A stretch of DNA of 31,840 bases, from NCBI GenBank assembly GCA_964563975.1, contig CAZLZJ010000023.1:1-31840 (forward strand), read 5' to 3'. The DNA is from JAAYJR01 sp964563975 (GTDB lineage: Bacteria > Bacteroidota > Bacteroidia > Bacteroidales > Prolixibacteraceae). Made by a program: the position numbers and the translations under genes. Every line of letters begins with the position of its first letter. Within the stretch, counting starts at the first letter, position 1. The notes below the pieces were generated by a model. It was not told where the DNA came from. It saw only the letters and a program-made list of their open reading frames with translations, and did not search any database. Positions 7,465 through 15,637 of the stretch are shown piece by piece.

Positions 7465-8556
7465 TCAACTATTGCATACCTGTCTGTAAATCTTTAAATA
7501 TTCTTCTGCCATACGATCTATGGAAAAGTTTTTCTCAATTTGTTTCCGCCCGTTAAGGCCCATTTTTTCCCTCAACTCAGCATTATTCAACAACTCATTG
7601 ATCCTTTCCGCAAGCATATTGCTATCACCGGGCTTCAAAAGATACCCAGTTACACCTTCAATCATCAGTTCAACGGTACCGCCCCCTTCAGAAGCAACAA
7701 CAGGCTTTTCAAGTGCCATATATTCCATGATAGAGTTTGAAATGCCCTCTGTGAATGTAGCCAGCACTCCGATATCCATAATATTGATTATTGACTCTAC
7801 ATCTGTCCGGATTCCTAACAGCCTGAAATATTTTTTCAATTCATCGTCAAGTAGTCCGGCAGATTCTTCTGAATCTGTATAAGCCCCTATAGCAAGAAAA
7901 GTAATATCATATCTCTCTTTTAATAAAATCCGTGCCGCACTAAAAAATGTAGGGTAATCTTTTTGCTTACAAAAAGATGCCACCATTCCAACCACATACT
8001 GAGTAGTAATATTTAGTTCACGTTTGATTTTCTCCTTGTTGTCCAGATTATCAAGTCGTAAAAAATCAAACCCATTATAAATGACTCTGCCTTTTTTTTT
8101 AGGAACGCTATATGCAGTTAGTCCTGCCTTTGAATTACTAATAATAAAAGTTGAAAAAGGAAAAGTCAAGCGACCTCTCCGCCAGTGATGATTTAGGATT
8201 CTGGGGCTCTGAGGTACATTAGTAATCATGCCATTAATCAAAGGACACTTAAGCAGCCAACAAACCGGAGCAAGATATACAGCAGTCATACTTTCCCAGC
8301 AATGAACCACATCAGGTTTTAATTCTCTTATTAGTTGCCGGAATTTTCGGAATACAGAAATATCTTTCGATCTACCCCGGACTATTCGATGAATATTAAT
8401 GCCCAAATCATAAATATGGTAATAATGTATGTCATGACTCATTATCACAAGTTCCATAGCTATATCGCTACGTTTATTGAGAGCCCTGAGCAATTCTAGC
8501 ATACGTCGTTCTTTGCCACCTGAACCCAGAGTATCTATGACGAACAGTATCTTCAT
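7465..8556 (-). CDS. Glycosyltransferase family 4 (GT-B)
   Basis: The 363-residue product is a canonical GT4. The N-terminal strand and glycine loop is MKILFVIDTLGSGGKERR (loop at 11-17). The inter-domain region includes NGFDF and VGMVASFCKQKDYPTF. The EX7E motif is in FTEGISNSIMEYM (Glu270 and Glu278), followed by EKPVVASEGGGTVELM and NGRKQIEKNFS near the end. The GSGGKER opening resembles enzymes transferring hexoses or N-acetylhexosamines to polysaccharide intermediates. Codons 153-155 (Lys-Lys-Lys) are written as nine consecutive A, a possible slippage site. The gene starts two bases after the stop of the preceding GT4 gene, typical of this tightly packed operon. Confidence 0.9.
   Translation of the reverse strand: MKILFVIDTLGSGGKERRMLELLRALNKRSDIAMELVIMSHDIHYYHIYDLGINIHRIVRGRSKDISVFRKFRQLIRELKPDVVHCWESMTAVYLAPVCWLLKCPLINGMITNVPQSPRILNHHWRRGRLTFPFSTFIISNSKAGLTAYSVPKKKGRVIYNGFDFLRLDNLDNKEKIKRELNITTQYVVGMVASFCKQKDYPTFFSAARILLKERYDITFLAIGAYTDSEESAGLLDDELKKYFRLLGIRTDVESIINIMDIGVLATFTEGISNSIMEYMALEKPVVASEGGGTVELMIEGVTGYLLKPGDSNMLAERINELLNNAELREKMGLNGRKQIEKNFSIDRMAEEYLKIYRQVCNS
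8092..8100 (-). repeat. A9 homopolymer inside a GT4 gene
   Basis: Nine T on the plus strand (nine A in the coding strand) encode three successive lysines at codons 153-155 of the GT4 gene at 7465-8556. A one-base slip would truncate the enzyme before its catalytic EX7E half. Confidence 0.6.
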
Positions 8557-8558
8557 CG

Positions 8559-9854
8559 TTAACTTCTTATATTATCCGGATTATCCCGAATTTCAGAAGT
8601 ACCAGGAAAAAAGTACTCAATATAATCTTGAGTGTAAAGCTTGTAATCAAGTTTTTCTTTTACCGTTATAAAAGCATTTTTGACAATATCTTCTGCCAGA
8701 AGATTATAATTATCTATTATTTCAATAAGCTTTCCAGCCATGGTATTAGTGTTACCCGGGGATATCAGAAAACCATTAGACGAATCTTTTATAAACATCG
8801 CATTATCACTCACATCTGTCAGTAGGACCGGTTTACCTGAAACAAGGTACTCCGATAACTTTGTAGAGAAACCATATTTGGTTCTCTTATTTAATGGCCT
8901 TGGCAATACGAGCAGATGATACTTATTAAATTCATATTGAAGCTGTTCCGGATCAATGTTACCCTTGTAGAATACATGATTTGTTAGATTAAATTTGTTG
9001 ATATATCCAGTAAGCAGTAAATTATCTTCATTGCTCAGTATACCGTACAGATAGAGTTCAACAGGATATTTACTGTTTACGAAGGAAAGTGCTTCCAGAA
9101 AAATATCGAACCCTTCTTTTTCGAATTTAATATATCCTGCAAAACAAATTTTAAAAATTTCCTCATTGAAAACAACCGACAATTCCTTTTTATTAATCAT
9201 GCTGGAGTCACACAAAATCGGGATTCTGATCATTCTTTTTGCAAGCCTGGAGAAGTAACGCTCCAAACTCGTTGATATAACAATTATTCCATCATAAAGG
9301 CAGACCTGCAATTCATTAAGTTTGAAAATCACAAAATCCTTTATCGATTTAAAATAATAGAACGGTTTGTGGAGTAAGTTCTTCGGAGGAGGAGAAGAGA
9401 ATGCAATTGAAGATCTAAGCTCATTAATTTCACAAAAAAATCTACAGCCTTTAAGGAATTTGAAATATATCAGATATGCAAAATCCCGCCATATCAATGT
9501 GGTTGGATATAAATAGACAACATGTTCAGAGGTTCTTTGCGCCATCAGGCTGTTCACCTGTCTAAGGTAATGTTGAAATGAATTTTTATTCTTCTCTCTG
9601 GTATTTCCTTTTACAAATGCAAATATCCCGTTACTTATTTCTCTTGTCCTGCTTCCGTAATTCTGATAATCTGCTAATGAACAGATATAAACTTCCACTC
9701 GTCCTGCAGCTATTGATTTTGCTATATTCAAAATTCGTCTTGCTCCGGCTGTTTTTCCACCAAGAACTTCTGCTGTTGAAATAATGAAAACTGCCCTCAC
9801 ACAAGAATTCTGACTAATTCCTGCATGATTTTCCCCTTGCTCCCGAAAAGTCAT
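8559..9854 (-). CDS. GT4-like glycosyltransferase lacking the first Glu of EX7E
   Basis: The 431-residue protein has an N-terminal half with VFIISTAEVLGGKTAGARRI (glycine loop). The C-terminal half contains ICFAGYIKFEKEGFDIF, VFYKGNIDPEQLQYEF and LPRPLNKRTKYGFSTKLSEY (about 317-336). The segment GFSTKLSEYLVSGKPVLLTD is the variant donor-site motif of a GT4 subgroup. It keeps the second glutamate (Glu335), but the position of the first is occupied by Tyr. The same architecture, with GFPTKLGEY, occurs in the gene at 16866. The first 20 residues are polar and could be trimmed if a later start is used. The start ATG overlaps the stop of the aldo-keto-reductase-like gene (ATGA). It is expected to add a sugar to the growing repeat unit. 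Donor unknown. Confidence 0.82.
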   Translation of the reverse strand: MTFREQGENHAGISQNSCVRAVFIISTAEVLGGKTAGARRILNIAKSIAAGRVEVYICSLADYQNYGSRTREISNGIFAFVKGNTREKNKNSFQHYLRQVNSLMAQRTSEHVVYLYPTTLIWRDFAYLIYFKFLKGCRFFCEINELRSSIAFSSPPPKNLLHKPFYYFKSIKDFVIFKLNELQVCLYDGIIVISTSLERYFSRLAKRMIRIPILCDSSMINKKELSVVFNEEIFKICFAGYIKFEKEGFDIFLEALSFVNSKYPVELYLYGILSNEDNLLLTGYINKFNLTNHVFYKGNIDPEQLQYEFNKYHLLVLPRPLNKRTKYGFSTKLSEYLVSGKPVLLTDVSDNAMFIKDSSNGFLISPGNTNTMAGKLIEIIDNYNLLAEDIVKNAFITVKEKLDYKLYTQDYIEYFFPGTSEIRDNPDNIRS

Positions 9855-10714
9855 CCCAGTTTTCCCTCAATAAGCTTTTTAGTCTCCTGTATGTGAACTT
9901 TTGAAGAGGCGCCGAACAATACTGATTCTATTTTTGGAAAATTACCCAAATACTCAATTGCTTCTTTTGGCCTAAGAGCACCTGCTGCCAGTACCTGCAT
10001 TGCAATCGGACGAAATTGCTTATCTGTGAGATATTCCTCATAAATCTTCTTCCCGCCTGACATTCTGAATCCTATTTTATTTATTGAACTGCAGATAACC
10101 GGATTCTCGATCCCCAAAGAATTAAGTACATCATACATTGCAGGAAGATTCATGGTAATATAGCCAGGTTCTGCCTTATATTTTTCTCTTATGTAATCAT
10201 CAAAAGCTTTAAAAACATCATAAAACCCAAGCCCGAGTATCAAATCGGTAATAACATTCTGTATAAAAATAACAGGTGTTCTAATTCCCTTAAACATTTT
10301 CATTTCTGCATCGACAAAGATTTCCATCAGCTTAAAAAAGTCCTTGCTTAAATAAGCCATTCCCCCTTTTGTAAATGTACTGAATATATTTCCCGGCACA
10401 TACTGTTTGATTGTTCCGATAATTCCAAGTTCCGTTACAGCATTTGCATATTTATGTGCATAAGGCATGCACGGATAGATATTGAAATTAGCATACTTTT
10501 CCGGATGAGCACGCAGATGGTTGCAGATGTTGCCGATACGGTCATGCGTAGTGCACATGAATGTATTGATTCCTGTATCAATTGCCTGATCGAGAACCCT
10601 TATTATTGCTTCATCATCCTTGAAACGAATTGCCTGTTGCCGTGATTTTTCATCAGAAAGATGATTGACAGCAAAAAACTGGTTATCTCCAAATAAAACC
10701 TTATCCATTTTCAT
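9851..10714 (-). CDS. Aldo/keto-reductase-like TIM-barrel protein
   Basis: The 287-residue product opens with a strand containing LFGDNQFFAVNHLS and a helix with AIIRVLDQAIDTGINTF, which resembles the first barrel units of aldo/keto reductases. The C-terminal part, PIAMQVLAAGALRPKEAIEY followed by ESVLFGASSKVHIQETKKL, mirrors the end of that family, where a G(A/S)SS..H/Q segment binds the nucleotide. The usual catalytic Tyr/Lys signature is not obvious, so another TIM-barrel activity is possible. The next gene in the operon's upstream direction, three bases away, is a Gfo/Idh/MocA dehydrogenase. Together they could carry out an oxidation/reduction or epimerisation on a sugar precursor. The GT4 gene downstream overlaps its stop codon by four bases. 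Confidence 0.55.
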   Translation of the reverse strand: MKMDKVLFGDNQFFAVNHLSDEKSRQQAIRFKDDEAIIRVLDQAIDTGINTFMCTTHDRIGNICNHLRAHPEKYANFNIYPCMPYAHKYANAVTELGIIGTIKQYVPGNIFSTFTKGGMAYLSKDFFKLMEIFVDAEMKMFKGIRTPVIFIQNVITDLILGLGFYDVFKAFDDYIREKYKAEPGYITMNLPAMYDVLNSLGIENPVICSSINKIGFRMSGGKKIYEEYLTDKQFRPIAMQVLAAGALRPKEAIEYLGNFPKIESVLFGASSKVHIQETKKLIEGKLG

Positions 10715-10717
10715 ATG

Positions 10718-11734
10718 TCACAATTTTGAATCATTAACGATCATATCTATTACTTTGTCAGTTGCAACAGCCTGTTCAAAAGAATTAATATCAGTCTGAT
10801 TGTTTGACATTACACATTTAACAAAGTGGTCAATCTGTGCACTGTATTCCTCTCCTCTCAAATAAAAATCAACCGGAATGGCAAGATCAGTTATATACTT
10901 GATTGTCCATCCCTTTTCAAGATTTTCTTTTGCATTTGTTTCTTTTAGGTAAATCTTCAATTCAGTTGCATCACAGATTATTTTACCTTTCTTACCCATT
11001 ACCATCAGAGATGTTGACATTTTCCTGTAGGTCTCATCACTCCAGTTGACTGACAATACACCGGTTAGTCCGCTCTTCACAGTAAGAATTGAATAAACAG
11101 CATCTTCAACTTTTTTTGAATAGATCTTTTTTAACTGAGATCCACTGGCTTTAACCGGAGTACCGATTATCTCCTGAATAAGATTTATGACATGTGATGC
11201 ATAATCGAAGAGACATCCTCCTCCTTCACTGGGATCAGAACGCCAGGTTTCGCCTTTTTCACGTACCACCACTGGACCGTAAGCTTCCCCGGTAAAGTGA
11301 ACAAGTTCTCCAAGAATGCCTAATGTGAGTAATCTTTTCAACTCTCTGAATGTGCCAATAAAATGATTGTGGAACCCCACCTGGTTTACTACACGTTTCT
11401 CTTTTGCAAGTTTTCCCAGTTCTTCACCTTCATCTAGCGTTAGGCTGAATGGCTTTTCACAGAAAGTATGTAGGCCTCTTTCAAGAGCATATTTAACCAT
11501 CTGGTAATGAAACTTTGTCGGAGAGGCAACCACAATAAAGTCAAGTTTTTCAGTGTCAATCATTTTTTGATAATCATTGTAAACATTGACGTTACCAAAT
11601 TTTTTAAAAGCTTCTAGCACTATTGTAGAAGTATCACACACTCCGGCCAAAATGACAGATGGATGGGAACCTATAATGGCTGCATGAGATAAACCCATCT
11701 TTCCCAGACCTATAATACCTGCTTTAATTTTCAT
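10718..11734 (-). CDS. Gfo/Idh/MocA family sugar oxidoreductase
   Basis: The 338-residue product has an N-terminal NAD(P)-binding Rossmann domain (AGIIGLGKMGLSH, GxGxxG at 9-14). The family hallmark EKP follows at residues 93-95 (FCEKPFSL). The C-terminal alpha/beta domain carries GGGCLFDYASH (171-181), which supplies the catalytic Asp177 and His181. Members oxidise or reduce sugar hydroxyls, for example UDP-GlcNAcA 3-dehydrogenation in WlbA/WbpB or myo-inositol oxidation. In this operon it probably modifies a nucleotide sugar used by one of the glycosyltransferases, possibly in tandem with the TIM-barrel protein that starts three bases downstream. No aminotransferase is seen nearby, so the classical WbpB/WbpE pair is not complete here. 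The start ATG is one base from the stop of the preceding GT4. Confidence 0.92.
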   Translation of the reverse strand: MKIKAGIIGLGKMGLSHAAIIGSHPSVILAGVCDTSTIVLEAFKKFGNVNVYNDYQKMIDTEKLDFIVVASPTKFHYQMVKYALERGLHTFCEKPFSLTLDEGEELGKLAKEKRVVNQVGFHNHFIGTFRELKRLLTLGILGELVHFTGEAYGPVVVREKGETWRSDPSEGGGCLFDYASHVINLIQEIIGTPVKASGSQLKKIYSKKVEDAVYSILTVKSGLTGVLSVNWSDETYRKMSTSLMVMGKKGKIICDATELKIYLKETNAKENLEKGWTIKYITDLAIPVDFYLRGEEYSAQIDHFVKCVMSNNQTDINSFEQAVATDKVIDMIVNDSKL

Positions 11735-11735
11735 A

Positions 11736-12842
11736 TTATTTAATTAGTTGTTTATAGATTTCGTTTGTTTCCCTGACTACGTTATCCCAGTTAAATCTTT
11801 CAATTATAACATCTCTGAAAGATCTTTTAGTATTCGAGTGAAGCTTATTTATTATTTTCCTGCTGAGAGATTCTTCATCTCCTGTTGGAAAATAATCCTC
11901 ATCATCGAGTTCAATTTGCAGATTAGCCGGTATATTACTTGCCAGAATGTCTAGATCATAACTCATTGCTTCAAGCAGGGCTATTGGAAGACCTTCTGAA
12001 AAAGATGAAATAATAAAGAGGCGTGCAAAAGAATAAAGCTGATTGAGTTCCTCTCCAATTACAAATCCTGTAAGCACAACTCCTTTTTCGGAGGCCAGCC
12101 TCTTAAGGCTGTCAGAATAATCAGTCGGATAGTCTGTATCACCAGCTAATACAAGCCTGATCTGATCCTCTCCTGTTTTTTTGTATGCCCTTATCATATA
12201 ATCAAAACCCTTTTCTTCAAGAAATCTTCCTACTCCCAAAATATACTTATTCTTTTCAAGTCCCAAAGATTTTATATATCTGTCATCTGTAGATTTCTCC
12301 GGTATTGTGACCCCATTGAAAATCACGGATGATTTTAAATCTGAGATCTGATATTTATTCCTTAACTCACTTCTGATTATTTCAGAAATAAAAATTACAT
12401 AATCAGATCTTTTCATACTAACAGACTCTGACAATGTCAGGAATTTACGGGCAAACCAATTCCATTTTTTATGTGTATAACTTACATTATGATATGTAAA
12501 AACAATTCTGGCTCCGGAAAGCTTTGCAAGTGGTATAAAAAATCCCGGTCCGGTGTTGTGATAATGAATTATGTCATAATTCTGAAACAAAGAATGAATT
12601 GTAGCCAAAAATGAATGTATAAAAGTTTCAAGGAACTTGTTTTTTGGTACACAAATATCAATAAATCGAATATTATCGAATCTGACCTTGCGGTTAAGAT
12701 CATTAAGATAAGGAATTCGCCTGTAAACTGTGATGTTATTGTTTCCCTTTACTGCCAATCTTGTGTAAAGCTCGAAACAATGTGTTTCTATTCCACCCTG
12801 TACCTCGGGAAAGCCCCGTGTTCCTATTACCCCAATTCGCAT
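11736..12842 (-). CDS. Glycosyltransferase family 4, GTRGFP...GGIET subgroup
   Basis: Starting at the ATG at 12842 gives 368 residues: MRIGVIGTRGFPEVQGGIET is the canonical opening of this subgroup. An upstream TTG at 12875 would add eleven residues and overlap the preceding gene, so it is rejected. The GTRGFP...GGIET loop (7-20) binds the acceptor side in enzymes that include rhamnosyltransferases such as Cps2T. IIHYHNTGPGFF and FTYHNVSYTHKKW follow. The C-terminal domain has ILGVGRFLEEKGFDYMI and the EX7E motif in FSEGLPIALLEAM (Glu283 and Glu291). A rhamnosyl or similar deoxyhexosyl transfer is a reasonable guess from the subgroup but is not proven. It sits between a GT4 gene and the Gfo/Idh oxidoreductase. 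Confidence 0.9.
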   Translation of the reverse strand: MRIGVIGTRGFPEVQGGIETHCFELYTRLAVKGNNNITVYRRIPYLNDLNRKVRFDNIRFIDICVPKNKFLETFIHSFLATIHSLFQNYDIIHYHNTGPGFFIPLAKLSGARIVFTYHNVSYTHKKWNWFARKFLTLSESVSMKRSDYVIFISEIIRSELRNKYQISDLKSSVIFNGVTIPEKSTDDRYIKSLGLEKNKYILGVGRFLEEKGFDYMIRAYKKTGEDQIRLVLAGDTDYPTDYSDSLKRLASEKGVVLTGFVIGEELNQLYSFARLFIISSFSEGLPIALLEAMSYDLDILASNIPANLQIELDDEDYFPTGDEESLSRKIINKLHSNTKRSFRDVIIERFNWDNVVRETNEIYKQLIK

Positions 12843-12867
12843 GATAATTTCTTTGTAGTCCTCTTCA

Positions 12868-13950
12868 TTAAACAAGATCTGAAAGAAGAGTAATATAATT
12901 TTTAAACAGCTTCTCTTCCGAAAAATCGCTTAGTATTTTATTATACCCATTTTGGCTAAACTTTCTTCTAGTTTCTTCATTTTCCACAAGATACTGAAGT
13001 TTATTCGCTATTGTATCAACGTCTTTTGTTTTAACCAGATATCCGTTAAAGTCCTCCTGAATCAGATATTTATTATCTCCGACGTCGGTGGTTACAACAG
13101 GTAAGCCAGCTGTCATCGCCTCCATAATAGAATTTGATAAACCTTCATAAATTGATGTGCTAAGATATATATCTGCTTCCCTTAATATGTTATGAATATT
13201 TTCCGGTTGTATCAGCACTTCAACACTATTGACTAAATCAAGAGATTTAATCATCATTCGTATAGCAGCTTCACAATTGCCATAGCCAATTATTTTGTAT
13301 TTTAATTTTTTATTCGGAGTATTATCGACTAATTTTTTATAAGCATGCAATGCAGTGTGGTAATCTTTCGATTTAACAAATCTTGACACTGATACAATAG
13401 TAATCATCCCGGAAGATCGGCTAATTTTATTAAAACGCGGTATTCTTATTGCATTATGGATAACTTTCATTTTATCAGGATCAAAACCTTTCTTTTGGAA
13501 TTTTTCTTTTGCAGAATAGCTGTTAAATATTGTAAATGTATTCAGATGATTGTGAATAATTCTTTCAAAGAAAAATTTTAGAGGAGGGAGATACTCTGAT
13601 CTGACACCTCCAATTGTTATAATTTCCCGCTTTGATAATCTCAGAAAACCTGAAATAACATTTGCCAAAGTCAGATATGCGAAAATAACAGTATTCTGAT
13701 GCTTCCCTATTCTCTTAACCAGTAAACGATATTTTCTTATGCTTCCCCCTTGTAAACCCAAATATTTAATTGAATTATTATCAATAAATTTCTTGTTGTC
13801 CGGATCAATTTTCTTTCCTGACCAATTGATCAGTGTTACATCGTACCCCTTGGCAGAAAAGAGATAAGCAAGCATAATTGCTTGTTTTTCAGCACCTCCC
13901 CTCAGGAATGTTTTACATAAAATAAATACAACCAAATTCTGTAGATTCAT
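12868..13950 (-). CDS. Glycosyltransferase family 4 (GT-B)
   Basis: Using the ATG at 13950 gives 360 residues beginning MNLQNLVVFILCKTFLRGGA. The RGGAEKQ loop falls at 17-23, the usual distance from the start. Longer in-frame options (GTG 14013, ATG 13995) add a hydrophilic stretch and overlap the previous gene. The C-terminal domain contains IVSVSRFVKSKDYHTA, YKIIGYGNCEAAI and the EX7E motif in YEGLSNSIMEAM (Glu269 and Glu277). These are followed by TAGLPVVTTDVGDN and FNGYLV. It is a retaining GT4 adding one sugar at the inner membrane face. The donor is unknown. The gene follows the GINT1-like gene after 16 bases. Confidence 0.88.
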   Translation of the reverse strand: MNLQNLVVFILCKTFLRGGAEKQAIMLAYLFSAKGYDVTLINWSGKKIDPDNKKFIDNNSIKYLGLQGGSIRKYRLLVKRIGKHQNTVIFAYLTLANVISGFLRLSKREIITIGGVRSEYLPPLKFFFERIIHNHLNTFTIFNSYSAKEKFQKKGFDPDKMKVIHNAIRIPRFNKISRSSGMITIVSVSRFVKSKDYHTALHAYKKLVDNTPNKKLKYKIIGYGNCEAAIRMMIKSLDLVNSVEVLIQPENIHNILREADIYLSTSIYEGLSNSIMEAMTAGLPVVTTDVGDNKYLIQEDFNGYLVKTKDVDTIANKLQYLVENEETRRKFSQNGYNKILSDFSEEKLFKNYITLLSDLV

Positions 13951-13966
13951 AATATCATTTGCGCTT

Positions 13967-15637
13967 TCAGAATCTTCTGCGGTATGTGTATGCATCAATG
14001 ACTGTGAGTTCACTAATAAAATTAACGGTATGAGCTCCTCTAAGACCTTTTTTCCATTCAGGTATAATTTTTTTTCCGGTTGTTTCCTTATACTCAGTTT
14101 CAGTCAACATTGTTACCTTTTGGAGATTGAATCCTCTGCCATATCTTATGGTACAATCCTGAGAAGGTCTGTAAATATCACCACTGTATATAAAAAGATT
14201 ACCTGCACAACGGGCAGTGCTTTCATCAGAAACAACAGGATTTAGTGGATGGCTAATCCATTCATCAGTAAATGGACTATCAGCATAAAACAGAAACAAC
14301 TCAGTACTTCCACCGGAGATTCCACCAGTCTGATCTATAGTGGTAAAAAGCCACCATTTTTCGTTATAATAAAACAACGTTGAATCTGTCGCCGAGATAT
14401 TTTTCATTATATACCTATCAAATTTCCAGGTTTTTGGAAATTCCATGCATCGATATAATTCAATAGTCTTATTCGATGCAGTTTCAGGTATCATATAATA
14501 TGACCCCCTTTCCTTGAATACAAATGGATAAGACAAATGATACGGTTTCTCAATTATCTTTTGATTATTTGAAATATTGCCATTAGGATCGAGTTCGATC
14601 ATCGAAATATGGGCTTTATTTGTTTTAAAGATGTATTCCTCCACAAAAAGATAACAACTATTGTTTTCAGATATAACAAAAGGGTCCGCCCAAAACAGAT
14701 TACGCGGAGAAGACAATGGTTTGAAATTACCGAAACTATCTGAAGAAAAATCTATTTCTGTACTTTTATTAATAAATGTCTTCCAATTGAACGCATCTGT
14801 AAAAAGAATTTTGTTAATTACCAGTTTTGACACTCTTACTAAGTACTTCACCGTATCCTTTAATACTTTGCCCGGATCAGTACTTATACCATCATCTGGA
14901 CAAGGAGTTTTTAATTCCTGATGTCTTTGTATTTGTTTAAGAAGATATTCTTCTCCATATAAACGTAAACCTTCTGTCAGTCTTGCTAAAAAAAGTGATG
15001 CCCGGTAAAAAACACTATTTCTGTTCTTGTTAATAGAGAACGGACAGGTAGATTCAATTGATTTAAATATGATCTTACTGTGAGCTTCTTTACCAATTAT
15101 TGCCTCAACAGCCGAATATGAAATAGTTTTGTATCTAAATACTTCCCAGAACCCATAATCAAATCCGCCGGGGATGTTTGCTGAATCTATTGAAAAAGAC
15201 CATATCCCAAAGCGCGGAATAGCACACAGCCTATTATTTAAATTGTGTATTCCGAATTTTACGATTAAATCAGGTTGAATTTTAATAAAAATATTATTCA
15301 GTCGATTTAGGACAGGGTTTACATCATCCGGGTCTGAAATAAGATTAAATATCCCGGTTAAACCTTTTAAATCCGAAATATTTTTCAATAAATTATAATT
15401 ATCACGTCGCTTGAAAATCAGATAATCAATTTTCTCAATCAGTTTTAAAAATAAGATGCCTATTCCTCTTTGCCTTCCTGAAGAAAAAGTTTCTACAGGC
15501 TTTCTACTGATAATTAGAGCTACATCAGTATTCGTTGAATTAAGCAACTTTTCAATGGAAGAAAAGATCCATAAAGGAATTTTTATTCCATTCAGCAAAA
15601 TAACAACAGAGAGATTGTCTGTCCTTTTCAATGTCAA
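13967..15637 (-). CDS. Formyltransferase-fold / GINT1-like glycosyltransferase fusion
   Basis: The 556-residue protein has two parts. The N-terminal half (about 8-205) begins LSVVILLNGIKIPLW and includes PDLIVKFGIHNLNN and FGIWSFSIDSANIPGGFDYG. This arrangement is like the formyltransferase fold, with an N/H/D site that looks degenerate. The C-terminal half (about 310-545) has FWADPF (315-320), EKPYHLSYPFVF (363-374), MIPETASNKTIELYRC, DSTLFYYNEKWWLFTT (418-433) and RPSQDCTIRYGRGFNL (490-505). That series matches the N-terminal beta-propeller-like domain of glucosamine inositolphosphorylceramide transferase-like proteins (GINT1_N). It may transfer an amino sugar, or bind glycan, in polysaccharide assembly. 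There is no ATG near the start. TTG at 15637, inside a TTGA overlap with the ATP-grasp stop, is the only suitable initiator, suggesting translation by reinitiation. Confidence 0.75.
   Translation of the reverse strand: MTLKRTDNLSVVILLNGIKIPLWIFSSIEKLLNSTNTDVALIISRKPVETFSSGRQRGIGILFLKLIEKIDYLIFKRRDNYNLLKNISDLKGLTGIFNLISDPDDVNPVLNRLNNIFIKIQPDLIVKFGIHNLNNRLCAIPRFGIWSFSIDSANIPGGFDYGFWEVFRYKTISYSAVEAIIGKEAHSKIIFKSIESTCPFSINKNRNSVFYRASLFLARLTEGLRLYGEEYLLKQIQRHQELKTPCPDDGISTDPGKVLKDTVKYLVRVSKLVINKILFTDAFNWKTFINKSTEIDFSSDSFGNFKPLSSPRNLFWADPFVISENNSCYLFVEEYIFKTNKAHISMIELDPNGNISNNQKIIEKPYHLSYPFVFKERGSYYMIPETASNKTIELYRCMEFPKTWKFDRYIMKNISATDSTLFYYNEKWWLFTTIDQTGGISGGSTELFLFYADSPFTDEWISHPLNPVVSDESTARCAGNLFIYSGDIYRPSQDCTIRYGRGFNLQKVTMLTETEYKETTGKKIIPEWKKGLRGAHTVNFISELTVIDAYTYRRRF

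Noticed and set aside
7520..7882. 120-codon plus-strand frame
   Set aside because: It is antisense to the GT4 gene at 7465-8556, with Ser/Ile-rich low-complexity content and no signal or motif.
12843..12875. TTG-initiated extension of the GTRGFP-type GT4
   Set aside because: The extension is acidic and overlaps the preceding gene. MRIGVIGTRGFP is the canonical start for the subgroup.
13951..14013. GTG- or ATG-initiated extension of the GT4 at 12868
   Set aside because: It adds a hydrophilic 15-21 residue leader and overlaps the upstream gene. The ATG at 13950 puts the RGGAEKQ loop at the usual distance.
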